NCBI RefSeq assembly: GCF_900129665.1
Contig: NZ_FQWL01000005.1
Span: 151,085 to 215,084 of the forward strand
Direction: 5' to 3'
DNA length: 64,000 nt
DNA from: Flagellimonas flava
GTDB taxonomy: Bacteria; Bacteroidota; Bacteroidia; Flavobacteriales; Flavobacteriaceae
Shown here: piece by piece, positions 44,716 through 54,636 of the stretch
Layout: the number at the start of each line of letters is the position of its first letter
Numbering within the stretch: the stretch's first letter is position 1
Translations under genes and position numbers: made by a program
Notes under the pieces: generated by a model
Seen by the model: only the letters and a program-made list of their open reading frames with translations
Told to the model about the DNA's origin: nothing
The model's database searches: none

Positions 44716-45219
44716 TTATTCTTCTGAATCGTCTGCTGTTTTTGTTTCAGCAACCGGAGCTACCGGCTCTGCCTTTTTACCTCCACCTCTTCTACTTCTT
44801 CTAGTGGATTTCTTGGCAGGTTTGCCTGCGTTGTACAACTCGTTAAAGTCTACCAATTCAATCATGGCCATATCAGCGTTGTCTCCCAATCGGTTACCCA
44901 ACTTAATGATTCTGGTATATCCGCCTGGTCTATCCCCTACCTTTTCTGCCACCGCACCGAACAACTCGGTTACTGCATGCTTGTTTCTAAGGCTGCTGAA
45001 AACTACCCTTCTGTTATGGGTACCTTTCTCAGTAGTCTGGTTGTTCTCCGTTTTAGATTTGGTGATCAACGGCTCTACAAATTGCTTAAGGGCCTTGGCC
45101 TTGGCAACTGTGGTGTTGATTCGCTTGTGTTCTATCAGGGAACAGGCCATATTGGCCAACATTGCCTTTCTGTGGGCTGCTGTTCTACCTAGGTGATTAA
45201 ATTTCTTTCCGTGTCTCAT
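44716..45219 (-). CDS. rplQ: 50S ribosomal protein L17
   Basis: The N-terminal 120 residues match L17 ([21 protein letters not shown], then [30 protein letters not shown]). A lysine/arginine-rich then acidic tail of about 40 residues ([19 protein letters not shown]...) extends it beyond the usual 120-130, a common trait in Bacteroidota. Last gene of the ribosomal-protein run, 61 bases after rpoA. Confidence 0.98.
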   Translation of the reverse strand: MRHGKKFNHLGRTAAHRKAMLANMACSLIEHKRINTTVAKAKALKQFVEPLITKSKTENNQTTEKGTHNRRVVFSSLRNKHAVTELFGAVAEKVGDRPGGYTRIIKLGNRLGDNADMAMIELVDFNELYNAGKPAKKSTRRSRRGGGKKAEPVAPVAETKTADDSEE

Positions 45220-45280
45220 ATCATTATTTTATCATCTTGCTACCAAACCCTTTTTGTAAAGGGGAGCAAAATATGATTAA

Positions 45281-46273
45281 TTAATCCTTGTCCAATTTGT
45301 ATTTTGAAAGGTCCATTCCAAACTGAAGGCCTTTATTGATAACCAATTCCTCCAACTCGGTCAAAGACTTTTTACCAAAGTTTCGGAACTTCATCAAATC
45401 GTTTTTGTTGAAGGAAACCAAATCTCCCAAAGTATCAACTTCGGCAGCTTTCAAACAGTTCAATGCCCTTACGGAAAGGTCCATATCTACCAATTTGGTC
45501 TTCAACAACTGACGCATGTGCAATGATTCCTCATCATAGGTCTCGGTCTGCGCGATTTCATCAGCTTCCAATGTAATCCGCTCATCGGAGAACAACATAA
45601 AGTGGTGAATCAATACTTTGGCAGCCTCGGTCAAAGCATCTTTTGGATGGATGGAACCGTCAGTAACGATTTCGAAAATCAATTTTTCGTAATCGGTCTT
45701 TTGCTCTACCCTGAAGTTTTCGATGCTGTATTTTACGTTCTTCACTGGGGTGTACACAGAATCAACCGCAATACTTCCCAAAGGAGCATTGGATTTCTTG
45801 TTTTCCTCAGCAGGAACGTAACCACGACCTTTTTCAATAATAACCTCCAAGTTGATGCTCACCTTCGGATCCATGTTGCAAATCACCAAATCGGGATTAA
45901 GTACCTGGTATCCTGAAATGAACTTCTGGAAATCACCGGCGGTCAACTGCTCTTTTCCACTAACGGAAACGGAAACAGTTTCGCTCTCCACGTCGTCAAT
46001 TTGTCTTTTGAACCTAACTTGTTTTAGGTTCAAGATGATTTCTGTAACGTCTTCAACAACGCCTGGAATAACAGAGAATTCATGTTCAACTCCATCAATA
46101 CGCACGGAAGTGATTGCAAAACCTTCCAAGGAGGAAAGTAAAACCCTTCTCAGCGCATTCCCAACTGTTAATCCGTATCCAGGTTCCAAAGGGCGAAATT
46201 CAAATTTCCCTTCGAAATCTGTTGAATCTATCATTATAACTTTATCGGGCTTCTGAAAATTAAGTAATGCCAT
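45281..46273 (-). CDS. rpoA: DNA-directed RNA polymerase subunit alpha
   Basis: A 330-residue subunit with the N-terminal dimerisation domain ([30 protein letters not shown]) and the C-terminal helix-hairpin-helix domain ([33 protein letters not shown]) that contacts DNA and activators. Normal length. It lies between rpsD and rplQ in the alpha operon order. Confidence 0.99.
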   Translation of the reverse strand: MALLNFQKPDKVIMIDSTDFEGKFEFRPLEPGYGLTVGNALRRVLLSSLEGFAITSVRIDGVEHEFSVIPGVVEDVTEIILNLKQVRFKRQIDDVESETVSVSVSGKEQLTAGDFQKFISGYQVLNPDLVICNMDPKVSINLEVIIEKGRGYVPAEENKKSNAPLGSIAVDSVYTPVKNVKYSIENFRVEQKTDYEKLIFEIVTDGSIHPKDALTEAAKVLIHHFMLFSDERITLEADEIAQTETYDEESLHMRQLLKTKLVDMDLSVRALNCLKAAEVDTLGDLVSFNKNDLMKFRNFGKKSLTELEELVINKGLQFGMDLSKYKLDKD

Positions 46274-46291
46274 ATCGGATTAATGTTGTTT

Positions 46292-46897
46292 TTATTTAGA
46301 GTATAACTCGACGATTAGTTGTTCCTTGATGTTTTCAGGAATCTGAAGTCTTTCTGGAACTGCAACATAGGTTCCTTCCTTCTTATCAGAATTCCAAGTG
46401 ATCCACTCATAAACACTGCTATTGGAATCAAGGGAATCCTGGATGGATTGAACCGATTTTGATTTTTCCCTTACACCTACAACATCACCGGCCTTAAGGG
46501 AATAGGATGGAATGTTTACCACATTACCATTTACTGTAATATGTCTGTGCGAAACCAACTGTCTGGCACCTCGTCTTGAAGGGGCAATTCCCATTCTGTA
46601 GACTACGTTGTCCAAACGTGACTCGCATAACTGGAGCAATACTTCACCGGTTACACCTTCACGTCTTTTGGCCTCGGAAAACAAATTTCTAAATTGTCTT
46701 TCCAATATACCGTAGGTATATTTTGCCTTTTGCTTCTCCATCAACTGGATTGCATATTCAGACTTTTTACCACGGCGTCTGTTGTTTCCGTGCTGTCCTG
46801 GAGGGTAACTTTTCTTTTCGAAGGCTTTATCGTCTCCGAAAATCGCTTCTCCAAACTTTCTAGCGATCTTTGATTTTGGTCCTGTGTATCTTGCCAT
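46292..46897 (-). CDS. rpsD: 30S ribosomal protein S4
   Basis: A 201-residue primary 16S rRNA-binding protein ([21 protein letters not shown]). It contains the S4 RNA-binding module [33 protein letters not shown] and lacks the N-terminal zinc cysteines, so it is the zinc-free form. In enterobacteria it represses its own operon; here that is not tested. Confidence 0.99.
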   Translation of the reverse strand: MARYTGPKSKIARKFGEAIFGDDKAFEKKSYPPGQHGNNRRRGKKSEYAIQLMEKQKAKYTYGILERQFRNLFSEAKRREGVTGEVLLQLCESRLDNVVYRMGIAPSRRGARQLVSHRHITVNGNVVNIPSYSLKAGDVVGVREKSKSVQSIQDSLDSNSSVYEWITWNSDKKEGTYVAVPERLQIPENIKEQLIVELYSK

Positions 46898-46998
46898 CTT
46901 CTAGTTTTTTGAAAGTGCGATTATGAATTAAGGCTTATCCTTCGATAATCTCTGTGCACCTTCTTTGTGAAGACCCTAACGGGCCGAATTATGATTAA

Positions 46999-47391
46999 TT
47001 AAACTCTTCTTCTTTTTGGAGGTCTACAACCGTTGTGCGGAAGTGGTGTAACATCAATGATCTCTGTAACCTCGATACCTGAATTGTGAATGGAACGAAT
47101 TGCAGATTCCCTTCCGTTTCCAGGTCCTTTTACATAAACCTTTACTTTTCTTAGACCAGCTTCATGCGCTACCTTGGCACAATCCTCAGCAGCTACTTGG
47201 GCAGCATAGGGGGTATTCTTTTTAGAACCCCTGAAACCCAATTTACCAGCGGATGACCAAGAAATCACGTCTCCTTTTTTATTGGTCAAAGAAATGATGA
47301 TGTTATTGAAGGAAGCGGTAACGTGGGCCTCACCTGTAGACTCTACGACTACTTTACGCTTCTTTGTTGTCTTTGTATTTGCCTTTGCCAT
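46999..47391 (-). CDS. rpsK: 30S ribosomal protein S11
   Basis: A 130-residue platform protein with a Lys-rich N-terminus and the conserved C-terminus [23 protein letters not shown]. The Asn in [10 protein letters not shown] is the isoaspartate site known in S11. Two 100-base gaps flank it; the upstream one carries heptad-periodic repeats. Confidence 0.99.
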   Translation of the reverse strand: MAKANTKTTKKRKVVVESTGEAHVTASFNNIIISLTNKKGDVISWSSAGKLGFRGSKKNTPYAAQVAAEDCAKVAHEAGLRKVKVYVKGPGNGRESAIRSIHNSGIEVTEIIDVTPLPHNGCRPPKRRRV

Positions 47392-47393
47392 AT

Positions 47394-47487
47394 TTTTTAG
47401 TTTTTAGTGTTAGCTCTTAGTTATTGGAATCCTAGACTTTTACATTTCAAACAGATTCTTCTAACGTCTAAAGACTAATGACTACTT
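47394..47487. repeat. Paired heptad-periodic repeat arrays between rpsM and rpsK
   Basis: Four consecutive 7-base units with a shared TTAG core lie at 47394-47421 (TTTTTAG, TTTTTAG, TGTTAGC, TCTTAGT). Four 7-base units with a CTAA-like core lie at 47460-47487 (TCTAACG, TCTAAAG, ACTAATG, ACTACTT). TTAG and CTAA are complementary, so the two arrays could pair as an imperfect stem around a 38-base centre. The same layout occurs between infA and secY. Confidence 0.65.
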
Positions 47488-47493
47488 TACTTA

Positions 47494-47868
47494 TTATTTG
47501 GTCGCCTTTTTCTTGTTGGCAACTGTTTTACGTTTTCCTTTTCTTGTCCTAGAGTTGTTTTTGGTACGTTGACCTCTAAGTGGCAATCCTGATCTGTGAC
47601 GAATTCCACGGTAACAACCTATATCCATCAATCGCTTGATGTTCAACTGGGTTTCTGAGCGAAGTTCCCCTTCAATAGTGTAAGAGGAAACAGCTTCCCT
47701 GATTCTTCCGATTTCATCATCGTTCCAATCAGAAACTTTGGTGTCCTCACTTACTTTGGCTGTCTCCAAAATCTCTTGGGCCCTACTCTTACCAATTCCG
47801 TAAATGTAGGTAAGTGAAATTACTCCGCGCTTTTGTTTGGGTATATCAACCCCTGCAATTCTTGCCAT
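47494..47868 (-). CDS. rpsM: 30S ribosomal protein S13
   Basis: A 124-residue head protein contacting S19 and the P-site tRNA. It has [26 protein letters not shown], the conserved helix [28 protein letters not shown] and a basic tail. Two bases separate it from rpmJ. Confidence 0.99.
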   Translation of the reverse strand: MARIAGVDIPKQKRGVISLTYIYGIGKSRAQEILETAKVSEDTKVSDWNDDEIGRIREAVSSYTIEGELRSETQLNIKRLMDIGCYRGIRHRSGLPLRGQRTKNNSRTRKGKRKTVANKKKATK

Positions 47869-47870
47869 AA

Positions 47871-47987
47871 TTACCCTTGTCTTTGTTTAAATCTAGGATT
47901 CTTTTTGTTGATTACGTATAATCTGCCTTTTCTGCGAACTATCTTGCATTCGGCGCTTCTCTTCTTTATTGATGCTCTTACTTTCAT
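47871..47987 (-). CDS. rpmJ: 50S ribosomal protein L36 (zinc-less form)
   Basis: A 38-residue gene too short for many predictors: [14 protein letters not shown] at the start and [12 protein letters not shown] at the end. Only one Cys (Cys14) remains of the Cys3-His zinc site of the classical form, so it is a C-minus type usual in Bacteroidota. It sits in its normal place between infA and rpsM. Confidence 0.97.
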   Translation of the reverse strand: MKVRASIKKRSAECKIVRRKGRLYVINKKNPRFKQRQG

Positions 47988-47991
47988 CGTC

Positions 47992-48207
47992 TTAGTATCT
48001 GTAAGTAATTCTTGCTTTTGTTAAATCGTAAGGGCTCATTTCCAACTTCACCTTATCCCCAGGAAGCAATTTAATGTAGTGCATACGCATTTTCCCTGAG
48101 ATGTGCGCCGTAACCACGTGCCCATTTTCCAATTCTACCCGGAACATAGCATTTGACAATGCCTCTATAATTGTTCCGTCTTGTTCTATTGCTGGCTGTT
48201 TTGCCAT
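47992..48207 (-). CDS. infA: Translation initiation factor IF-1
   Basis: A 71-residue OB-fold protein with [34 protein letters not shown] and [21 protein letters not shown]. It helps IF-2 and IF-3 at the A site during initiation. It lies between secY and rpmJ; map, which sits between secY and infA in some relatives, is absent. Confidence 0.99.
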   Translation of the reverse strand: MAKQPAIEQDGTIIEALSNAMFRVELENGHVVTAHISGKMRMHYIKLLPGDKVKLEMSPYDLTKARITYRY

Positions 48208-48214
48208 ATTTTAA

Positions 48215-48293
48215 TTATTAGTTTTCAGTTATTAGTTATCCGTTAAAGCCTTTCAAAATCCTAAGTCTAACATCTAACTTCTAGCTTCTAACT
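48215..48293. repeat. Paired heptad-periodic repeat arrays between secY and infA
   Basis: Units TTATTAG, TTTTCAG, TTATTAG, TTATCCG (48215-48242) and then, after 23 bases, TCTAACA, TCTAACT, TCTAGCT, TCTAACT (48266-48293). Both arrays keep an exact 7-base period and their TTAG/CTAA cores are complementary. The array touches the secY stop codon on one side and nearly reaches the infA start on the other, so it fills the gap. Confidence 0.7.
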
Positions 48294-48299
48294 TCTTCT

Positions 48300-49643
48300 T
48301 TATGCTACTTTTCTATTTTTTCCGGTTTTCATCAAACCGTCATAATGTCTGTTCAGTAGGTACGAATTTACTTGCTGTACCGTATCTATTGCAACACCTA
48401 CCATAATCAGTAGGGATGTTCCTCCATAAAACAAAGCCCATCCTGCCTGCACATCCATCAACTTAACCACTACCGCAGGCAATACGGCCAACAATGCCAA
48501 GAAAACTGAACCTGGCAAAGTTATCAAGGACATGATCTTATCCAAGTAATCGCCGGTTTCCTTACCTGGTCTGATTCCAGGAATAAAACCACCACTTCTT
48601 TTTAAATCGTCCGCCATCTTGTTCGTAGGAACAGTGATCGCAGTATAGAAGTAGGTAAAGATGATGATCAATACAGCAAACAAAATATTATAGGCCAAAC
48701 CAAAAATATCAGCAAACTGAACTTCCATCCATTGTCCTACTGCGGTATCGTTGAATGTTCTTCCAATCAAACTTGGTGCAAACATTATTGCTTGGGCAAA
48801 AATAATTGGCATAACTCCGGAAGCATTCAATTTTAGTGGGATGTATTGTCTAGACCCCATGATGTTCTTTTCGTATCCGCCCGAAGCTGTTCTCCTGGCA
48901 TATTGCACAGGAATCTGGCGTACCGCCATCACCAAGAGCACACTGGCCAAAATAACAAGGAACCAAATGATGATCTCAATCAACATAAACATGATTCCAC
49001 CAGTGTTGTTAGTAGTCCTTGAGATAAACTCTTGAACAAAAGACTGTGGCATAGTAGCGATGATACCGATCATGATCAACAAAGAAATACCGTTACCGAT
49101 ACCCTTGTCCGTAATCTTTTCACCCAACCACATGGCAAATACACAACCTGTCACCAAAATAATCACTGCAGGAATAATGAAATCCAAACCTTTGCCCAAT
49201 ACAAAGGCACTATCTGGCACTCCCAGGGCTCCCAAACCAAAAAGGTATGCCGGTGCCTGAACAATACAAATAGCAATAGTCAACCATCGTGTAATTTGGT
49301 TGATGGTCTTTCTCCCACTTTCTCCCTCTTTCTGTAGTTTTTGAAGATAGGGAATGGCTATTCCCATCAACTGCACCACAATGGAGGCCGAGATATAGGG
49401 CATAATTCCCAACGCAAAAACCGACGCGTTGGCAAATGCACCACCTGTAAAAGCATTAAGAATCCCCAAGATACCATTCTCTGTATTTGAGGTCAATTGT
49501 GCCAATTGGGAAGTATCAATACCTGGAAGCACCACTTGGGCACCAAAACGGTATACCAATAGTAAGCCAAGGGTAACAATAATGCGTTGCCTTAGCTCTT
49601 CTATCTTCCAAATATTTGATATGGTCTCAACAAATTTCTTCAT
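48300..49643 (-). CDS. secY: Preprotein translocase subunit SecY
   Basis: The 447-residue channel subunit has ten membrane helices. Landmarks are LLVYRFGAQVVLPGID near the first helix, the plug-helix region GIMPYISASIVVQL, and the cytoplasmic loops NKMADDLKRSGGFIPGIRPG and YDGLMKTGKNRK at the C-terminus. It lies between rplO and infA in the spc order. Confidence 0.99.
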   Translation of the reverse strand: MKKFVETISNIWKIEELRQRIIVTLGLLLVYRFGAQVVLPGIDTSQLAQLTSNTENGILGILNAFTGGAFANASVFALGIMPYISASIVVQLMGIAIPYLQKLQKEGESGRKTINQITRWLTIAICIVQAPAYLFGLGALGVPDSAFVLGKGLDFIIPAVIILVTGCVFAMWLGEKITDKGIGNGISLLIMIGIIATMPQSFVQEFISRTTNNTGGIMFMLIEIIIWFLVILASVLLVMAVRQIPVQYARRTASGGYEKNIMGSRQYIPLKLNASGVMPIIFAQAIMFAPSLIGRTFNDTAVGQWMEVQFADIFGLAYNILFAVLIIIFTYFYTAITVPTNKMADDLKRSGGFIPGIRPGKETGDYLDKIMSLITLPGSVFLALLAVLPAVVVKLMDVQAGWALFYGGTSLLIMVGVAIDTVQQVNSYLLNRHYDGLMKTGKNRKVA

Positions 49644-49654
49644 GCTTCTTTTCC

Positions 49655-50107
49655 TTATAAACTTATTGCTTCGCCCCCAGCGGCTTCAATAGCGGCTTTT
49701 GCGGAAGCAGTAAATTTATGTACAGATACTTTCAGGGAAGCTTTCAATTCGCCGTTCCCCAAAATCTTTACCAAGTCGTTTTTGTGTGCTAACCTGTTTT
49801 CAACCAAAGTTTCCAAGGTTACTTCCTTCTTCACGATTCCCTTATCCACCAACTCTTGAAGCTTGTTCAAGTTAATACCTTGGTATTCCTTTCTATTGAT
49901 GTTCTTGAAACCAAATTTGGGAACACGTCGTTGCAAAGGCATCTGTCCACCTTCAAAACCAATCTTTTTGGAATAACCAGATCTGGACTTGGCACCTTTG
50001 TGGCCACGGGTGGAAGTTCCTCCTTTACCGGAGCCTTCTCCCCTACCTACACGTTTTCCTTCCTTTTGTACAGCGCCTTCTGCTGGTTTAAGACTATGTA
50101 ACTCCAT
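49655..50107 (-). CDS. rplO: 50S ribosomal protein L15
   Basis: A 150-residue protein with the glycine-rich N-terminus KRVGRGEGSGKGGTSTRGHKGAKSRSGYSKKIGFEGGQMPLQRRVPKFGF that threads into 23S rRNA, and the C-terminal VHKFTASAKAAIEAAGG. Position after rpmD is canonical. Confidence 0.99.
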   Translation of the reverse strand: MELHSLKPAEGAVQKEGKRVGRGEGSGKGGTSTRGHKGAKSRSGYSKKIGFEGGQMPLQRRVPKFGFKNINRKEYQGINLNKLQELVDKGIVKKEVTLETLVENRLAHKNDLVKILGNGELKASLKVSVHKFTASAKAAIEAAGGEAISL

Positions 50108-50119
50108 GTATCTTATATA

Positions 50120-50299
50120 TTAAGCTTCCTCAGTGGAAACCAAGTGTTTTACCTTATTAATCATTCCAAGGATATTAGGCGTTGCATCGTGTTCAACAAC
50201 ATGACCTATCTTGCGCAAACCAAGAGCTTCCAAAGTTCTTTTTTGGTTTTGGGTCCTTTTGATGGCGCTTTTTACCTGTTTTACTTTAATCTTTGACAT
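50120..50299 (-). CDS. rpmD: 50S ribosomal protein L30
   Basis: A 59-residue gene read as MSKIKVKQVKSAIKRTQNQK, then RTLEALGLRKIGHVVEHD, ending VSTEEA. It is short enough to be missed. It lies between rpsE and rplO, 12 bases from each, in canonical order. Confidence 0.98.
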   Translation of the reverse strand: MSKIKVKQVKSAIKRTQNQKRTLEALGLRKIGHVVEHDATPNILGMINKVKHLVSTEEA

Positions 50300-50311
50300 A
50301 ATATCCTCTTA

Positions 50312-50836
50312 TTATCCTTTAAAGACTTTTTCCAAAGAAATTCCTCTTTGATTCGCAACTGTCTGTGCACCTCTTAATTGCAAAAGGGCATCAAATGTAG
50401 CTTTTACCACATTATGAGGGTTTGAAGAACCTTGGGATTTTGACAGCACATCATGTACACCAACGGCTTCCAATACCGCCCTAACAGCTCCACCGGCTAT
50501 TACTCCGGTACCATGGGATGCAGGTTGGATATAAACTCTTGCACCGCCGTATTTCCCTTTTTGTTCGTGCGGTAAAGTTCCCTTGTTCAAAGGAATTCTT
50601 ACCAAATTCTTCTTGGCATCCTCAATGGCCTTGGCAATGGCCGTGGCTACTTCTTTGGACTTACCCAAACCATGACCAACAACACCGTTCTCATCACCAA
50701 CAACAACAATGGCGGAAAAACCAAATGCTCTACCACCCTTGGTAACCTTGGTTACCCTTTGGACACCAACCAAACGGTCTTTCAATTCAAGTCCACCTGG
50801 TTTAACTGTTTCTACGTTTTTGTATTTCTGGTACAT
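50312..50836 (-). CDS. rpsE: 30S ribosomal protein S5
   Basis: A 174-residue protein with the double-stranded-RNA-binding N domain ([39 protein letters not shown]) and the C domain ([37 protein letters not shown]). Spectinomycin contacts lie in the KGGRAF loop, which is wild-type-like. Confidence 0.99.
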   Translation of the reverse strand: MYQKYKNVETVKPGGLELKDRLVGVQRVTKVTKGGRAFGFSAIVVVGDENGVVGHGLGKSKEVATAIAKAIEDAKKNLVRIPLNKGTLPHEQKGKYGGARVYIQPASHGTGVIAGGAVRAVLEAVGVHDVLSKSQGSSNPHNVVKATFDALLQLRGAQTVANQRGISLEKVFKG

Positions 50837-50843
50837 AGTTTTA

Positions 50844-51197
50844 TTAGAATTTAAGTCCTGCTTCCCTAGCTCCTTCTGCCAATGATTTTACTCTTCCGTG
50901 ATACAGGTTTCCACCTCTATCGAAAGCTACTGCCTCGACACCAAGCTTCTTTGCCTTTTCGGCTATGGTCTTACCCACTTGGGCAGCCACCTCGCTTTTG
51001 GTACCTTTTGCATCAACATCTTTATCTCTTGATGATGCAGCCGCCAAGGTAATCCCTTTGTTGTCATCGATCAATTGAGCATATATCTCTTTGTTACTTC
51101 TGAAAACAGACAATCTTGGTCTAGCTTCAGTACCAAAAGAAACCTTTCTGATTCTTCTTCTGATTCGTAATCTTCTTTCCGTCTTAGATAATCCCAT
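50844..51197 (-). CDS. rplR: 50S ribosomal protein L18
   Basis: A 117-residue 5S rRNA-binding protein with [38 protein letters not shown] and the C-terminal [31 protein letters not shown]. Seven bases separate it from rpsE. Confidence 0.99.
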   Translation of the reverse strand: MGLSKTERRLRIRRRIRKVSFGTEARPRLSVFRSNKEIYAQLIDDNKGITLAAASSRDKDVDAKGTKSEVAAQVGKTIAEKAKKLGVEAVAFDRGGNLYHGRVKSLAEGAREAGLKF

Positions 51198-51208
51198 AGT
51201 CTTACTAA

Positions 51209-51751
51209 TTAGGCTGATTTACCTGCTTTTCTTCTTAGTTGTTCACCAACAAACTTGATTCCTTTTCCTTTGTAAGGCTCTGGCTTACGGAAACCACGAA
51301 TCTTGGCGGCCACTTGGCCTACCAACTGCTTGTCGTGCGATGTTAATTTTACGATAGGGTTCTTTCCTTTTTCGGAAATCGTCTCAATCTTCACCTCAGG
51401 AGCAATGTTCATCACAATGTTGTGCGAAAATCCAAGGGCCAAATCCAATTTTTGTCCTTGGTTGCTTGCTCTATATCCAACCCCTACCAATTCCAATTCC
51501 TTGGTCCATCCTTTGGAAACACCATCCACCATATTGGATACCAATGCACGATATAAACCGTGTTTGGCCTTAATCTCTTTGGAATCTGATGGTCTTTCAA
51601 GTTGAACACTTCCGTCTTCTACTTTGATTGCAATACCAGAAAATTCCTGGGAAAGTTCCCCCAATTTACCTTTTACGGTAACTACATTTTCCTTCACTTC
51701 AACAGTGACACCTTCTGGAACTGTAATTGGATTGTTACCTATTCTAGACAT
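51209..51751 (-). CDS. rplF: 50S ribosomal protein L6
   Basis: A 180-residue protein of two related domains: [28 protein letters not shown] and, at the end, [23 protein letters not shown] with the L6 signature. It lies near the sarcin-ricin loop in the ribosome. Confidence 0.99.
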   Translation of the reverse strand: MSRIGNNPITVPEGVTVEVKENVVTVKGKLGELSQEFSGIAIKVEDGSVQLERPSDSKEIKAKHGLYRALVSNMVDGVSKGWTKELELVGVGYRASNQGQKLDLALGFSHNIVMNIAPEVKIETISEKGKNPIVKLTSHDKQLVGQVAAKIRGFRKPEPYKGKGIKFVGEQLRRKAGKSA

Positions 51752-51770
51752 TTCTTTTCTCTTTACTCAA

Positions 51771-52169
51771 TTAATAAACGTAGCACAATACTTCGCCACC
51801 TACGTTTTCCTGTTTGGCCTGCTTACTGGTCATCACCCCATGAGAAGTGGACACAATTGCAATACCCAAACCATTAAGAACTCTTGGCAATTCTTCAGAA
51901 CCTGCATATTTCCGCAGACCTGGTTTACTTACCCTTTGTAATTTTTTGATTACAGGCTCTTTGGTAAACTTATCGTATTTCAAGGCAATTTTAATACTTC
52001 CCTGAACTTTGTTATCCTCGAACTTATAGCTCAAAATATAGCCCTGATCGAACAATATTTTGGTAATCTGTCTCTTTAGATTGGAGGCAGGAATCTCTAC
52101 CACCCTATGACCCGCTCTACTAGCGTTTCTAATTCTGGTCAAATAATCTGAAATTGGATCTGTAAGCAT
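51771..52169 (-). CDS. rpsH: 30S ribosomal protein S8
   Basis: A 132-residue 16S rRNA-binding protein: MLTDPISDYLTRIRNASRAGHRVVEIPASNLK at the start and GLGIAIVSTSHGVMTSKQAKQENVGGEVLCYVY at the end. In enterobacteria it autoregulates the spc operon; no leader site is identifiable here. Confidence 0.99.
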   Translation of the reverse strand: MLTDPISDYLTRIRNASRAGHRVVEIPASNLKRQITKILFDQGYILSYKFEDNKVQGSIKIALKYDKFTKEPVIKKLQRVSKPGLRKYAGSEELPRVLNGLGIAIVSTSHGVMTSKQAKQENVGGEVLCYVY

Positions 52170-52186
52170 TTCTTTTCTTTATCTGT

Positions 52187-52456
52187 TTACCAACTTGCCT
52201 TTTTAACTCCTGGAATCAAGCCCTGGTTGGCCATCTCCCTAAAAGTAACCCTGGATATACCAAATGTTCTCATATACCCTCTTGGTCTACCGGTCAACTT
52301 ACATCTGTTGCGCATACGCACAGGAGATGCATTTTTTGGAAGCTTTTGCAGGGCTTCGTAATCACCGGCTTCTTTTAGAGCCTTTCTTTTCTCTGCATAC
52401 TTTGCAACCATTTTTGCCCTTTTTACTTCACGGGCTTTCATTGATTCCTTAGCCAT
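52187..52456 (-). CDS. rpsN: 30S ribosomal protein S14 (zinc-less form)
   Basis: An 89-residue long-form S14 with [41 protein letters not shown]. It has no CxxC...CxxC zinc knuckle. Only two bases separate it from rplE. Confidence 0.99.
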   Translation of the reverse strand: MAKESMKAREVKRAKMVAKYAEKRKALKEAGDYEALQKLPKNASPVRMRNRCKLTGRPRGYMRTFGISRVTFREMANQGLIPGVKKASW

Positions 52457-52457
52457 A

Positions 52458-53009
52458 CTAGTTCTTTTTAAAGGGTAATCCCAATTCGGTTAACAATGAT
52501 TTTGCTTCTTTATCAGTTTCAGCGGAAGTCACAAACGTGATATCCATTCCGTTGATTCTGTTGATTCTGTCTATATTGATTTCAGGAAAAATGATTTGCT
52601 CTGTAATCCCCAAGTTGTAATTTCCCCTTCCGTCAAAACCAGTGGCCTTCACTCCTTGGAAATCACGTACCCTCGGAAGGGCAGAGGTAATCAACCTGTC
52701 CAAAAACTCATACATACGCTCCCCTCTTAGCGTCACTTTTGCACCGATGGGCATTCCTTTTCTTAATTTAAAGGAAGCGACATCTTTTTTGGAAAGTGTG
52801 GCAATGGCCTTCTGACCGGTTATATTGGTCAACTCCTCAACAGCATGGTCAATCAATTTCTTATCGGAAACTGCTGCACCAACACCACGGCTAACCACGA
52901 TTTTCTCCAATTTTGGGACCTGCATTACATTTTTGTAACCAAATTCCTCGGAAAGCGCTTTCATTACACGCTCCCTATACTCTTGCTTTAATCTTGGAAT
53001 GTAACTCAT
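52458..53009 (-). CDS. rplE: 50S ribosomal protein L5
   Basis: A 183-residue 5S rRNA-binding protein with the signature [39 protein letters not shown] and [16 protein letters not shown]. Confidence 0.99.
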   Translation of the reverse strand: MSYIPRLKQEYRERVMKALSEEFGYKNVMQVPKLEKIVVSRGVGAAVSDKKLIDHAVEELTNITGQKAIATLSKKDVASFKLRKGMPIGAKVTLRGERMYEFLDRLITSALPRVRDFQGVKATGFDGRGNYNLGITEQIIFPEINIDRINRINGMDITFVTSAETDKEAKSLLTELGLPFKKN

Positions 53010-53011
53010 AA

Positions 53012-53323
53012 CTAAATTACTTCATTGGATTTTTTGGCAAACCTAACTTTCTTTCCGTCCCTTTCCTCAAATCCAACTCTTGTGGCCTCCCCAGATTTTG
53101 GGTCGATCAATGTAAGGTTGGAAATATGGATGGGTGCTTCCTTCTTTACAATTCCTCCTTGTGGATTCTTTGCACTAGGTTTTTCGTGTTTGGATACGGT
53201 ATTTACCCCTTCCACGATAGCCTTATTCTTTTCACGGTCTACCTGAAGCACTTTTCCTTCGGTGCCCTTGTGGTCTCCTGTAATGACCCTGACGGTATCC
53301 CCTGTTTTTATTTTCAACTTCAT
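53012..53323 (-). CDS. rplX: 50S ribosomal protein L24
   Basis: A 103-residue KOW-motif protein ([23 protein letters not shown]) that starts 50S assembly. It is two bases upstream of rplE. Confidence 0.99.
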   Translation of the reverse strand: MKLKIKTGDTVRVITGDHKGTEGKVLQVDREKNKAIVEGVNTVSKHEKPSAKNPQGGIVKKEAPIHISNLTLIDPKSGEATRVGFEERDGKKVRFAKKSNEVI

Positions 53324-53340
53324 CTTAACTGGTATTTCTG

Positions 53341-53709
53341 TTAAAGCACCTCTGGAGCTAGTGAAACAATCTTCATGAACTGCTTGTCCCTAAGTTCCCT
53401 GGCCACAGGACCAAAAACCCTCGTTCCACGCATTTCACCTGTTGGGTTCAACAAAACACATGCGTTGTCGTCGAAACGAATGTAAGATCCATCTGGTCTT
53501 CTTACTTCTTTCTTCGTCCGCACCACAACAGCGGTGGAAACCGAACCTTTTTTTACTGTTCCATTGGGAGTAGCTTCCTTAACGGTCACTACAATTTTAT
53601 CTCCCAAAGAAGCATATCTTCTCTTAGTTCCTCCAAGTACGCGGATGGTCAAAACTTCTTTTGCACCGGTGTTGTCCGCAACCTTTAATCTTGATTCTTG
53701 CTGTAACAT
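53341..53709 (-). CDS. rplN: 50S ribosomal protein L14
   Basis: A 122-residue protein with [18 protein letters not shown] and [33 protein letters not shown]. It contacts L19 and 16S rRNA at an inter-subunit bridge. Confidence 0.99.
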   Translation of the reverse strand: MLQQESRLKVADNTGAKEVLTIRVLGGTKRRYASLGDKIVVTVKEATPNGTVKKGSVSTAVVVRTKKEVRRPDGSYIRFDDNACVLLNPTGEMRGTRVFGPVARELRDKQFMKIVSLAPEVL

Positions 53710-53711
53710 AA

Positions 53712-53972
53712 TTATTTAGCTCTTTCAAGGATTTCAACCAACCTCCAACATTTCGTCTTACTCAATGGTCTGGTCTCCATTATTTTCACGGTATCACCTT
53801 CGTTGCAGTCATTCTTTTCATCATGGGCCACATACTTCTTGGTCTTAAGAACGAACTTACCGTACATAGGGTGCTTTACTCGTTTTACCTCAGAAACCAC
53901 AATGGACTTTTCCATTTTGCTGCTGGTAACAACGCCTATTCTTTCTTTTCTTAAATTTCTTTTATCTTCCAT
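53712..53972 (-). CDS. rpsQ: 30S ribosomal protein S17
   Basis: An 86-residue OB-fold protein: [35 protein letters not shown] and [23 protein letters not shown]. Confidence 0.99.
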   Translation of the reverse strand: MEDKRNLRKERIGVVTSSKMEKSIVVSEVKRVKHPMYGKFVLKTKKYVAHDEKNDCNEGDTVKIMETRPLSKTKCWRLVEILERAK

Positions 53973-53985
53973 AAGGCAAAACCAA

Positions 53986-54189
53986 TTATTGTACTTCCCT
54001 TTTAGTTAATTCTGTTGCAAGTCTTGCTACCGTCCTTCTTGTTTTCCTGATCTGCATCGGATTTTCCAAAGGTGTTACCGCGTGGGCCATTTTAAGGTCA
54101 GCATGCTCTTTTTTCAAATCAGCCAACTTCTCCTTTAGCTCTTCAATTGAAAGTTCTTTTATCTCTGATTGTTTCATCTTTCTTCCCAA
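53986..54189 (-). CDS. rpmC: 50S ribosomal protein L29
   Basis: A 67-residue two-helix protein at the polypeptide exit tunnel: [52 protein letters not shown]. Confidence 0.98.
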   Translation of the reverse strand: MGRKMKQSEIKELSIEELKEKLADLKKEHADLKMAHAVTPLENPMQIRKTRRTVARLATELTKREVQ

Positions 54190-54196
54190 TTAAAAA

Positions 54197-54616
54197 TTAA
54201 GCGGAATAATCCCTAGCTACGATAAACTTGGTTTTTACAGGCAACTTTTGGGCTGCAAGTCGCAACGCTTCCTTGGCAACATCCATAGGAACCCCAGCTA
54301 CCTCAAACATGATTCTTCCAGGCTTAACAACGGCCACCCAATATTCTGGAGCACCCTTACCTTTACCCATACGAACCTCGAGAGGTTTTTTGGTGATGGG
54401 CTTGTCCGGGAAAATCTTGATCCATAGCTGACCCTGTCTTTTCATATACCTTGTCGCAGCAATACGTGCAGCCTCAATCTGGCGGGAAGTAATGAAATGG
54501 GAGTCCAAAGACTTGATACCGAACATTCCATTGGAAAGTTGGTGTCCCCTTTGGGAATTTCCTTTCATACGTCCCTTCTGGGCTTTACGAAATTTTGTTC
54601 TTTTTGGCTGTAACAT
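54197..54616 (-). CDS. rplP: 50S ribosomal protein L16
   Basis: A 139-residue A-site protein: [24 protein letters not shown] and [28 protein letters not shown]. Confidence 0.99.
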   Translation of the reverse strand: MLQPKRTKFRKAQKGRMKGNSQRGHQLSNGMFGIKSLDSHFITSRQIEAARIAATRYMKRQGQLWIKIFPDKPITKKPLEVRMGKGKGAPEYWVAVVKPGRIMFEVAGVPMDVAKEALRLAAQKLPVKTKFIVARDYSA

Positions 54617-54636
54617 TTTACCTTTACTTTATCTTA

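Noticed and set aside
46935..46948. TTATC/GATAA hairpin between rpsD and rpsK
   Set aside because: Only five AT-rich pairs with no T-run; too weak to call a terminator or regulator.
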